Assembly (NCBI GenBank): GCA_905331475.1 | Contig: CAJNYU010000502.1 | Location: 62,001 to 126,000 of the forward strand | Reading direction: 5' to 3' | Source of the DNA: Rotaria socialis | Taxonomy: Eukaryota; Rotifera; Eurotatoria; Philodinida; Philodinidae | DNA length: 64,000 bases | Shown: piece after piece, positions 54,246 through 64,000 of the stretch | How positions within the stretch are numbered: the first letter of the stretch is position 1 | Layout of the letters: each line of letters opens with the position of its first letter | Notes under the pieces: model-generated | Seen by the model: only the letters and a program-made list of their open reading frames with translations | The model's database searches: none | Told to the model about the DNA's origin: nothing | Position numbers and translations under genes: made by a program

Positions 54246-55620
54246 TTAATGTTTTACAAAATCTCTATAAAACAAATCTTGAATATAGAGTAGAATAGCA
54301 ATTGGTTGTATAAGTATAAGTGACACCCATACGGCAATATTTCCATACGTTTTATTCTCATTTTTTACTCGTCGTACAGCAAGACCTATTGGCACTTGTA
54401 ATATCATAGCAAGAAAACTCCATGGACGGATCATACGTAATGGAACACTAATTAAATACTAAAGGAAAAATGCTTATGAAAAAAAATTCCACGAAGAAAC
54501 CGTTGAATTACCTCATGAAAAAAACCACTAATTACAAAAACAGTCAATGTTCCAAGCGATCTACTAAAACCATAATGATCAACTAATGGATGATAAACAT
54601 GTCGCTTAGAAAAATCGTGTACACTTGTATTCCATCTATTCCAAAATTCATATAAATCAGTTGCATTCCACCAATCTCGATAGAATAATCTATCGCCAAA
54701 ACATAATAATTCAGCTAATAAATTCAATGTAGAATGAAAATAAACATAGAATAATAATAACCATATTAAATGATTTGGTAATGCAAGGCGTAAAAGGCGT
54801 TCGATATTTTCTAATAGTGAATAATGATGCAGTGGACGATGAAGCGTACGTAATATGGGTAGAATCCACTGTTGACCTAAACAATATTGCAATGAAGAAA
54901 TCACAAGTATTTCACCAACACGCCGACATAAAAATGTTTTACGTATACGTTGTGTACGTGGAAAATTTAATTCATAACAAAGTGTTGGTGCCAATAGAAA
55001 ATAATAAAGATTTTTTATTGTTAAATTATTTGGATAAATTATCGGACCGTTTGATATCACAACAGAATTTGTTTCATCATGTTTTTTCCTTAATAGAACT
55101 AGTCGACATCGATAATTAATATGTGTATAGGACACTAATTTTAAAAAAACGATGGAATAAAGGCATACAGCTATGAAAGCACCTACAGCATTCGGTTGAC
55201 GATGATGTATATATATGACAGGAAAGATTAATATTAAACTGATATTAATTATTTCGAAAAATATTAAAAGTTTTTTCGCTGATGTTACTTTCATTAATTG
55301 TATTTCAAGCCAATATTGAAATAAAATGAATAGATTTATCAATAGAATAAGAAATACCTAGAAGATATTTGACAAATGTCAAGGAGAAAAAATATTGACG
55401 AAAAATAACTAACTGATGGCCAATTAGTTGGATCTTTTAAAAATCTTAAAGGCCAATCGAATTCAACTAATAATCCATACTTGAGAATATTTTCTATGAC
55501 AAGATGAGAACTTCCTATTCCCAAAATAACATAGAGAAGATTTAGAAACCCTCGATAGTTTTCATAACCACTTGATGCCGATAATAATGATGGCCTCTCT
55601 ATCATTGCTGGCGATGGCAT
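54246..55620 (-). CDS. DGAT1: Diacylglycerol O-acyltransferase 1-like (MBOAT)
   Basis: Exons 55620-55414, 55357-54512 and 54458-54246 on the minus strand give 421 residues. DGAT1 joins fatty acyl-CoA to diacylglycerol in the ER membrane, the last step of triacylglycerol synthesis. Multiple hydrophobic segments are visible, with the MBOAT signatures FYRDWWN (about 294-300) and SGFFHEYLISVPLRM, whose His (about 350) is the catalytic base. The early segment YRGFLNLLYVILGIGSSHLV also matches DGAT1. It is shorter than the usual 480-500 because the N-terminal cytosolic arm is brief. A splice acceptor-like TAGGTAG lies just before the chosen ATG, so an upstream exon may exist. Sterol O-acyltransferase is the nearest alternative, but FYRDWWN with this spacing favours DGAT1. 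The gene is convergent with the M13 gene. Confidence 0.9.
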
Positions 55621-56011
55621 ACTACCTACATAAGAAATAAATGTTTAATTTTGTCATTATCAGAAAACAAATACTTCGGTGAAGCGGTGTATCTGAAACA
55701 GAAGTCATTTCGTACGAATTTATGTACGTACTGTAAAAGATTCAATATATATAATATCATAATATATATCAGAGTGAGAGAGAGAACAGACAAGAAAAAA
55801 AAATATAACGGCAAGGTGAATTAAATATGATAATAGGTGCACGTTGGACATCACGCAGTGCGCGAATGTCTCACACTTCAATTATAAATGTACGAACATG
55901 GGTTTTTATACGTGTTGATTTTCACATTAAAATACTTAATTTTTTAATTGGTTAGTTATGGAATTATTTTTTGAATAGAATTTATTCGCAATGCACCGTT
56001 TAACTTTTTAT

Positions 56012-56019
56012 AGCAGGAT
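56012..56019. repeat. Target-site duplication, left copy (AGCAGGAT)
   Basis: Exact 8-bp match to 56224-56231. Confidence 0.82.
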
Positions 56020-56223
56020 TAGAGGTGTCGGGTAAGCATTAAAAGTGAAAATAATACATTGATTTATTTCTCCAGGAAAATTGATTAATAATAAATCTTT
56101 AGAATTAAAAGTAATATCAGTGTTAGGAATGATAAAATAGGGAATAAATCCGCATTAAGTATTTTCTTTACCATAATACACCAATGCATTATTTTCATTG
56201 TTAATGCTAATCTGACACCTCTA
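56020..56223. mobile_element. Short hAT-like MITE, third type
   Basis: 204 bp with terminal inverted repeats of about 24 bases and four mismatches (left TAGAGGTGTCGGGTAAGCAT, right inverted TAGAGGTGTCAGATTAGCAT). Exact 8-bp duplications AGCAGGAT flank it. The interior is AT-rich and non-coding. Confidence 0.85.
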
Positions 56224-56231
56224 AGCAGGAT
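56224..56231. repeat. Target-site duplication, right copy (AGCAGGAT)
   Basis: Exact match to 56012-56019. Confidence 0.82.
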
Positions 56232-56655
56232 CTTATTTTAGTTTTTTTCTATTACTAGTTAAATACTAGCTCATTTATCTAAATATAACCTGAATTTCTT
56301 CCTTCCGTCCCCCTTCTTCTTTGACTTTCTTTTATTTTCAGTTACTACAAATTGTCCTATCATGTAATGTATATCCAATTAGCAAGACTAACAATGAAAC
56401 AACACTTGCATTCGATGGGCTCCACTGTCATCATTTCTATTGTTTAGAAAAACAATACTTTTTTTAATTTTGTTGAACAATCAGAAGAAGAAGAAGCAAA
56501 CAAACTTTTCCATCTTGTCAATGTAATTAGAAACTCAAGTTGTTATTACATTCAACAAAAATAAAAAGAAGTCGAAGAAGAAATAATAGAGAATTATTTC
56601 TAAACTCATCAATCTATTATTCTAGAAAGTAACAAGAGAGAATGTAAGTATTTTC

Positions 56656-56685
56656 TTCGTCTTATTCTTATTCTTATTCTTATTC
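56656..56685. repeat. TTCTTA hexanucleotide microsatellite
   Basis: About four tandem TTATTC units in intergenic sequence. Confidence 0.8.
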
Positions 56686-57114
56686 GATTACATTATATAT
56701 CATTATATCAATGTTTTCATTGATTATTTAGTCGCCATCTTTCATAGCAAAAAACAGAAGATTTTATTGGTACGGATAATTTTGAGTTAAGTATCAATCT
56801 ACGTTTATACATTTGCTTTGTTGTTTGTTTCAGAGATTGTTGTCAGAACAGTTGATGAGTAAAGTTCTACTATTGAGATGAAGGTCGAAAGAAAAGAATT
56901 AGAACAGATTGATGCTATTCTTTATTAAATTAACTCTACAAAAAAAAACATTTTCAACGACTACGGTTTTTTCTTTCTTCCTCAAGAAAGGTGTACGTTA
57001 CACGAATCAATTCAATGCAGATGCCTATGGAGTTATTTTAAAATTTAATTTGGCGTCAGCTGCCACAAAAACACTTAGATAAATTTTGCATGCGGAAAAA
57101 GTGCCTTGAAAACG

Positions 57115-57119
57115 AAAAA
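57115..57119 (-). terminator. Pol III T-run terminator of the tRNA gene
   Basis: Five A on the plus strand, so TTTTT on the transcribed minus strand, four bases after the tRNA 3' end. Confidence 0.75.
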
Positions 57120-57123
57120 GAGA

Positions 57124-57195
57124 TGCCCACACGCAGGATTGAACTACGGACCTCCAGTTTACAAGACTGGCGCTCTACCACTGAGCTATACGGGC
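57124..57195 (-). tRNA. tRNA-Thr(TGT)
   Basis: The minus strand folds into a full 72-nt cloverleaf. The acceptor stem is GCCCGTA with TGTGGGC (two G-T pairs). The D arm is GCTCAGTGGTAGAGC, which also contains box A. The anticodon stem is CCAGT/ACTGG with loop CTTGTAA, giving anticodon TGT (reads ACA, Thr). The variable loop is AGGTC, and the T arm CGTAG-TTCAATC-CTGCG contains box B. The discriminator base is A. No intron. CCA is not encoded, as expected in a eukaryotic nuclear gene. Confidence 0.95.
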
Positions 57196-57354
57196 TACGG
57201 TCAACAAGGACCAACAGCATCGCGTCATTTTTAATCAAATTTTTTATATTTTACATCGATTTTTACATACCTATGAACATTTTTGGATTTTCGTTTCTTT
57301 TTTTCAGTTCATAGATATCTTTTTCTTTCATCCTTCTACAAGACAAGAAACCAG

Positions 57355-57875
57355 ATGACTACAATAAATATGTTTTTCCTGCAACTATCTATAGTTGTTC
57401 TTTTAATGGTTACTATAACAACTGCAGAAAAAAAAACACAATCAATCGAACAAGCAACTCATGCTCATAATAATGAAGTCAGTTAAAATATGTTTAAAGC
57501 ATTTTGAACGCTTGATTTTTTTCTTCATATTAGCAACCGCAAACGTCTGCTGTCACTCATCATTATCAAACTATTGACGATTCCAAACAAATTGCATTTA
57601 GTGACGATGATTTCAGTACTAGTGATAGTGATGGAGAGTATAATTATAATCATCATCGACATCCTCATCACAATGAAGCAATATGGCCTCAAGCAGTTCA
57701 CAAACGTTATTCACACACGAAATCTCGTACTGGCAATCCGTCTGTTCATGGTGGTGAGCCTCGTACATGGGCTATACCGTATCGATTTGGAAAACGATCG
57801 GCTATGCCTTATCGATTTGGTAAACGTGCAGCAGCCATGCATTTCCGACTTGGAAAGAAAAGCGCATCTTTATAA
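57355..57875 (+). CDS. RFamide neuropeptide precursor (PYRFamide, FRLamide)
   Basis: Exons 57355-57477 and 57534-57875 encode 154 residues. A signal peptide (MFFLQLSIVVLLMVTITTA) opens the chain, followed by a His/Asp/Ser-rich acidic spacer. The C-terminal third holds three amidation-cleavage cassettes: PRTWAIPYRFGKR, SAMPYRFGKR and AAAMHFRLGKK. A lone KR lies further upstream (AVHKRYSHTK). Convertases would cut at KR/KK, and the exposed Gly would give C-terminal amides, predicted as TWAIPYRF-NH2 or a longer form, SAMPYRF-NH2 and AAAMHFRL-NH2. The last four residues after KK are SASL. This is the classic plan of FMRFamide-like/short NPF-type precursors. AATAAA at 57904 is a likely polyadenylation signal. 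An overlapping longer open frame starting at 57574 is an out-of-frame shadow. Confidence 0.88.
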
Positions 57876-60533
57876 ATATGTGACATAATTACAAAGAAAA
57901 ATCAATAAATTTGATGTAGTTTTGTTGTCAGAAAAAAAAATGTTGACCACAACAAATGGTGGAATTTATTCAATAAAACTAATACTCAATAATGACAACA
58001 TGTTTGACACTTTGTTGGCTAAACTATGATGTGAAATCAAATAAATCTCAAATTCAAGTTTATGTTTGTTCAATTTTGCTATTCAGAACACAAAAAGAAA
58101 ATACTTCTTGCTTTTGGTTAGTTTTTACCAGAAAAAGGGAGAGAAATAATAAAAAAGTCGACTTCACTGTTCTATCTTTATGTCATATAAATCTAGATCA
58201 TCGTAGAAAATCACCTATTCTTTTAATGATCCATTGATCGGGTGGCAGTACTTCAATGTGAAGATTCCGTATATTTGTGAGTTGATAGTAGACAATGAAA
58301 TACAATGGTTACCAAAAGCATTCATTAAACAAGTTTATTGTTATTTTTCATACTTTCAAAATTAGTCAATTTGTATTAAAGTTCATTTCCATCGTAGAGG
58401 TCAAAAACAGCGATTTTGAGTTTCCGATCGAAAACATGAGAAGGCTAAGCCATAAGCCCAATTTTCTATGATAGTATTTCATCTATTTCGATGATTAAAA
58501 TATCATTATAAATCAAATGAAAATTGAATTATTTTAAGTTATCTAGTGTTTGACATATAAAAAAAGCAACAGACTTGCTTGTTACATGACTTTGGTAGTC
58601 ACTCTATGCTATTATCTCTATTCTGTTACTATGAACTCGTAACACTGCGTACATTGGACGTTTTTTTCCGAATAAAGAGCAATGAAAAATTTTCGTGATT
58701 GTTTATGAATTTCAAGATGCGTAACTAATTGGAAGTTTGCATTTGAGCGTGAATAGAAACTTTCTCTCACTTTAAATTGAATTGATTCCTACAGTAAATG
58801 AGATTTCATCCGAAAACAATTCATTGCCGATGAGGTAAATATAAAAATATTTTACTAATTCAAATAGCTGACAGTGCACTAATGAAAAGCGTGACATAAT
58901 GGCTTCACTTGAATTTGTGTTAGCTAGCACATGGAAAGAAAGGAAGTTCTGTTTCTGATTGCTTTCAGAATAAAAGCTCTTTCTTTTGACTTCACAATGA
59001 AATTTAGAACAGATAGTATCTATGTTTGCTGCGTGATTTTTTTCTTCTTTTTAATCAATTTAATAATAATTTTATTTCGAGTAAATTTGTTTAGCTTCGA
59101 TCGTTAATAATCAATTTTTATCTTCATAAATAGTTAAACATATCCACTGAAAATAAACACCACTAAGAAGATTAACTCTGTTAGCATAGACCCAGAATTG
59201 CATTATCTATTTCTTCGGATGTGTCATAGCACGTTCTTATCTCAATAAAGCAGTTCTTTTATGTGTTCTGTTTCTTCGCACAGCCGAAACGTACCAACCG
59301 ATAGGCGTTTATGGTGTGTACCATTTTTGTACGTCCGGTCAATAAGAAAGCAAGAAGATAGAGGAAGAAAACATCCTCGAGCATTATCAAGAATAAACAG
59401 CGAGGAAGTGGAGAAAAATAAGCGATGCAGCAAAAAGCAGCGAGCTAGCAAAGAGAAAAAGAAAATCATCATAAATCATTCAAGTAAGCATAGCTATGAT
59501 ACGAGTTAAATGCTGGGTATTTCGTGGAAAGAAACAAATCGAAGAATTCTTTTGCTACGCGATGAGTAATTCAATCTTCAACTATCATATCTATAAAATT
59601 TTCTGGCTGCAAGATAAAACGATAAGGTCAGTATGAAAAATATCTATTTGTTCTTAGACAAATTTTGTTTTTCTCTCAAAAGTGTATCCAAAGCAAAAGA
59701 AAGAAAGAAAGAAGAAGAGGATTGTTTAGAATATTCACATAACAAACTGATCAGTCATCTAAATAGGAAATAAATCAATTATCAATTAACTAAGACGTTC
59801 ATAGAATTTGCGTAATTTATTATTCAGATTAGTCATAAAATACACAAGTTCTTTTATTTCAACTTCTGTAGCTGATGTAAGAAAATTCCCATAGAGTTTA
59901 ACGCGCTTTTTTCTGCTGCTATCTCTTTTCTTTGTGGAAATTATTGACTTTTTTTCATGTAAAAATCAACAAACTTTTGCACTTGATTGACTGATAAATA
60001 TTCCAAGAATCGCAATATCTTATTTTTAAGTCTTATGCTAGAAAGTATTGCGTAGCCTTCAGAAGTTTATCGTATCTACAGCATTTTTTTTTCTTTCTAC
60101 TCTTATCATTTTTTTTATTTTCATTACATTAAACGAGTAGCACACAGTTAGTTATTACAACTGAAAGTAGAACTGTTTCGTTAGACATGTGCTGGAGTCA
60201 ATATTAGCTGATCAATGCGAAGATAAATGTAATTCGAACATATTCTCAAACTTAAGTCAATATACGCATGTGGCTTCAATTTATATACTGGAAGGCAGAT
60301 TTTTTTTTTCTTTTCACTATTATTTATCGATATAATGCTTCATACGAAATATGATCTAAGTTGATCAATGAAAAAAAAAACGAACTACATATGAAGTGGC
60401 ACCGAATCGATGTTTTGTCGTAATTGACCATTTTACATTCTTTTACCTTTTAGATAACATTTTTTTTCTTTTGTCTGACTCTGTTAGGCAATGTTCGAAT
60501 TAACTTAATGTTTCTAGTTGAAGATTTATCACT
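57876..60533. other. Intergenic, no gene supported
   Basis: 2.7 kb of AT-rich sequence. Overlapping plus and minus frames at 59242-59509 are mutual shadows with Lys/Arg or Ser/Leu bias and no family resemblance. Confidence 0.45.
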
Positions 60534-63500
60534 ATGCTATTATTTCGTATTCGAAAACATTATCATCTACTTTATGTTCTTGTGACGTTGAATATAATAT
60601 TTTTTCTTATTGTCTATCATCGCTTGATCCTGATAAAGCCAGTACCATTTTCATCTGTTGATTTGTCGATACAATCATTTATACAAAATAGTTACAATGA
60701 ACAAAATGATCAGTATTTATCGTCATCATCTCGGTGCTATATACCTCGTTTCGATCCGTGGGATTCAACTGTTGCAAAATCTATACATATAAAATCGGTC
60801 TATCGTTGTCCGACGAATAAACAAAATTTAATCAATGTGATCAATAATACACAATTATATATTAATCAAACAGTGAATCAAACTTCTTTTTCAAATTCAA
60901 TAACGCATTGTGTTTATTTAAAAATTGGACGAAATCCTGAAGAGAAATATTTTCGTGATTGGTCATATACATTATCCGATCCAATCTTAATTGTTAATGG
61001 CCAGACAGAAGCAATAGTCGATACTGATTTTGTTGTTGCACGTTGCTACAATGATACAACAAAATATTTTAATCAAGGAACATTTTGGTAAGATTTATGT
61101 TTTATTCTCAGATTTTGAATCGTAAAGAAGAAAACCTTTACATGCATCGTCATGTTATGCGAAAGATTTGAAATACGTTATATGATCTTAAATCAAACAA
61201 AAAAAAATTCTATATTGATATTTAAAAGATTAAGTGTCAGATGTACGTATTGGTGAATGTCTCCGTATCAGTTATTGTACAAAATTTTCGTTTTATTGAC
61301 GAATTTTTCATGTATAAAGACTTTTAATGGATTGAGCATTTATAAATCAATCGATGGATTTTTTTTTCTTAAGTACTTGTGATAGAGTTTATGAACGTTT
61401 CAAGTGAGATATTTGATATTTAATAATGAGCTACGAGTTGTTGAGATATTTATGTACTTATCTTCTTATGTGAAAGCAATTCGCCATGCGATATTATTAA
61501 CATCAGATAAACAATGGAAAGAAAAGAGAGTTTCAGTGAATTTCTTTTTTTCTCCAGTTTACTGAATAACAGCTGGTTGTTGTTGATGCATTCCAAAGAT
61601 AGCTTAGGAAAATTGACATATGTCAAAATTATGTTATTATTTTTTCGATTCGACATAAGGATTATGACGAAAGTCATTTAGGCTATTTGTTTCTCACTAT
61701 ATAGCAGTTTCGATAAATAGTCGAGCTTTGCGGTGTTTGATTGCTGACATTTTATATTAAATAATTAAAATTTTCTGATTATTAAAATAAACATGTTTTA
61801 TTTGTAAAATAAACAAATTTTTTTCATGATATGAATCAATTTTAATTGTCATTAGAAAAATTGTATTATTCAATTTAGTGGCTATAAATGTCCAAGTAAG
61901 GCAGAAACAAACTCATCCAGTAAAAAATCAATATCATTAAATAAATATTCTGGTCTTCTCTACGAATATGTTCATCCATTATTTCGACTTAAGAAACCGC
62001 CTCTCTCACGTAGCCAATGGCATAGTAAACCAGAAAATACTTGGTTATCAAATTTATTACCTTCACCATCACCATCATCATCATCATCAAATCGTTCACC
62101 ACCACCATCTGTAGTCATGGTTATATTGGATGCTGTAAGCGATTTGCAAGCACGTCGAGCATTACCACAAACGCTATCCTATTTGAGATCTCAAGGTTTA
62201 TATGTTTTTCAACGCCACACAATTGTTGGTGATGGTACATTTGCAAATATTGTTCCTATGTTATTTGGCCAGAAAGCAACTAGCTTTCAAAACCCAAACA
62301 CGAATGATAGTCGATATGAATTCATTCGAACAGAAACAAGAGTTGATTCAAAAACTAAAAAACGCTATCAAGTTAAAAAGATTATTCACTACCCCGGACC
62401 ATTTGATAATTATCCATTTATTGTAAAAAATTTTTCTCGATTAAATTATACAACTTATTTTAGTGAAGAATGGCGTGACAGTGCTTTTTATAATTTAAAA
62501 AATGGTTTTCGCCAAGTACCAACTGATTATTATCTACGTCCGTACTGGTTAGCATTGTATGAAACAATGTCTTATAGCAGATATCCGGGAAATTCGAATC
62601 CTAGGCCATGTTATTTAAATAAATTATTACATCATTTATCATTAAATTGGCTTGAACAATTTTTAAGTATACATCATAAAACATTAGATTATCCAACGTT
62701 TGGTATTATGAAAATGAATGAAATGAGTCATGATTATTTAGAAAGACTTTTTTGGATTGATTATGATTTAAAAAGCTTTTTTGAAAATTTAGTTCAAAAA
62801 AATTTATTAAATAATACAATATTAATATTCTGCGGAGATCACGGTCATCGACAACATCGTATACGACTTACACGTATTGGTGGTTTTGAAGTTAAATTGC
62901 CATTTTATTCAATGCTATTTCCAAAATCATTTGATAAACAATTTCCACAAGCTATGAAAAATTTAAGAGACAATGAAAAAAGTATGTAAATGCTCTAAAC
63001 CAAGTTTATTTATTAGCGACATTGAATTCAAAGAGACACTGCCTGTTCCTCTAAGGAAGGTCTTTCTGAGAGAGAAAAACGCAGTTTATTTTGCCATTTA
63101 CTTTTTGAGTATCTAATGAGACTAAAAAAAACAATCAGCTTGTTCTCTAGTTTGTAAGCTTTTCATCTTTACCTTCACACCACTTTTTATATTTGAACTA
63201 TAAATTCAAATTGTATTATTATATTTAGTGTTAACATCTTGGTGGGATGTTTACGAAACATTAGCAAATATTCTAAAGATGGTAGAACAACCATCTATAT
63301 TTGATCCTCTTTTAGTCGATTGGAAGCCGACAACCTCGGGTATATCACTATTTCATCCTATTCCCGAACGAAATTGCTCAGCAGCTGGTATACCCGGTAA
63401 ATAATTATTCTCATTTGTCTAAATTTCAGCTTCTGTTTTCTTAGAAAAATATTGTCCATGTTCACGCAGTACACCACTTGATACAGCATTACCTGTGATT

Positions 63501-63944
63501 AAAGAATTAACACTAGCTAGTATTAATCATATAAATAATGTAAAATTAAAGTTACATGCACATTTATGCCTTCCACTCGAACTAAAAACAATTATTAGAG
63601 CTGAAGTCGAAAAAGTATCCATCACAAAGAAAGTCGATAATCAAACTACAAATTTTACGCATTCTTATACGGTACTTTTCGAAGTATCACCATCCGGTGG
63701 AATATTTGAAACTCGTCTTCTGCATCATGAAAAAACGGAAAAAATTGAAGTAAATAGTGATATTCTACGTATTAATCTTTATGGCGAGACATCCGCTTGT
63801 ATTCAAGATAAATATGAATTACGATCATTTTGTTATTGTATTTCATATCATCAAAAACTAAAAGGTGAACTATCTACGGCTCTTATGACACAATCTACAT
63901 CTAATATTACTATTCTCAATTCGACAATAACAATAAAAAACTAG
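60534..63944 (+). CDS. DUF229 family membrane protein, alkaline phosphatase/sulfatase fold
   Basis: Exons 60534-61087, 61879-62981, 63229-63396 and 63445-63944 give 774 residues with exact phases. It is a type II membrane protein: residues about 11-29 are one hydrophobic helix after a short basic N-terminus, and the bulk would face the Golgi lumen or outside with many N-glycosylation sites. DUF229 marks are CYIPRFDPWD, paired cysteines through CGYKCP, VVMVILDAVSDLQARRALPQ (metal/nucleophile strand, usually IDSVSR), the central GDGTFANIVPML, and CGDHGHR with metal-binding Asp and His. The tail has a Cys-rich segment (EKYCPCSRSTPLD). A Ser/Pro run (SPSPSSSSSNRSPPP) separates the stem from the catalytic domain. 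The exact reaction of this family is not established. The stop TAG ends 56 bases before the window edge. Confidence 0.88.
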
Positions 63945-64000
63945 ATAAAAGTCTAACAATATTAATATAATGGATTTACACATTCATATATGTCGCTTTG

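Noticed and set aside
54775..55119. 114-codon plus-strand frame
   Set aside because: Exact antisense shadow of the DGAT1-like coding exon.
57574..57888. 104-codon open frame with hydrophobic runs over the neuropeptide gene
   Set aside because: It is the out-of-frame reading of the RFamide precursor exon 2; the precursor frame has the signal peptide, splice sites and cleavage cassettes.
59242..59509. Mutually antisense frames of 76 and 82 codons
   Set aside because: Lys/Arg-rich on one strand and Ser/Leu/Phe-rich on the other, with no signal peptide, domain or splice context.

Overview
The window looks like nuclear DNA of a small invertebrate animal with a compact, AT-rich genome, and a bdelloid rotifer is my best guess. 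Reasons: nearly every gene is cut by many 50-65 base GT-AG introns, genes sit close together on both strands, animal-specific families are present (SLC22 transporter, SH3-DH-PH RhoGEF, neprilysin-type M13 peptidase, rhodopsin-like GPCR, RFamide neuropeptide precursor), and several unrelated DNA-transposon relics lie between genes. The species call is inference. The exon models were built by hand from splice sites and reading-phase continuity; for most multi-exon genes the phases close exactly and the summed CDS is divisible by three.

Layout, left to right. 0.4-3.1 kb (+): a single-pass membrane protein with FN3-like ectodomain, probably entering from the left. 3.6-6.2 kb (+): two tandem, apparently paralogous secreted proteins with a polybasic run right after the signal peptide. 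8.2-12.1 kb (+): a 13-exon cyclic-nucleotide-binding-domain protein whose third intron contains a complete intronless gene on the opposite strand for a degenerate Ras-like GTPase. 12.9-14.6 kb (+): adenylyl cyclase-associated protein CAP. 16.1-18.8 kb (+): a 12-exon SLC22-type transporter with a 12-nt microexon.

18.8-40.7 kb is gene-poor and transposon-rich. It holds a palindromic GC-richer island, a decayed Merlin/ISXO2 transposase, a TA-flanked non-autonomous element, a TAA-flanked near-perfect inverted repeat (PIF/Harbinger-like), one GPCR gene, two hAT-like MITEs with exact 8-bp target duplications, a decayed FLYWCH/MULE transposase and a small secreted-peptide ORF.

40.7-45.6 kb (-): an 11-exon collybistin/Asef-like RhoGEF (657 aa), with an N gap and a 110-base poly-C run in one intron. 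46.7-47.8 kb (-): a 354-aa protein of unknown function. 48.8-53.5 kb (+): an M13 (neprilysin/ECE) metallopeptidase, 10 exons, 810 aa. 54.2-55.6 kb (-): a DGAT1-like MBOAT acyltransferase, convergent with the peptidase gene. 56.0 kb: a third hAT-like MITE. 57.1 kb (-): tRNA-Thr(TGT). 57.4-57.9 kb (+): an RFamide neuropeptide precursor. 60.5-63.9 kb (+): a DUF229 alkaline-phosphatase/sulfatase-fold membrane protein.

The genes do not form a pathway or operon. The GPCR, the RFamide precursor and the M13 peptidase belong to families that produce, sense and degrade peptide signals, but nothing in the sequence shows that they act on one another.
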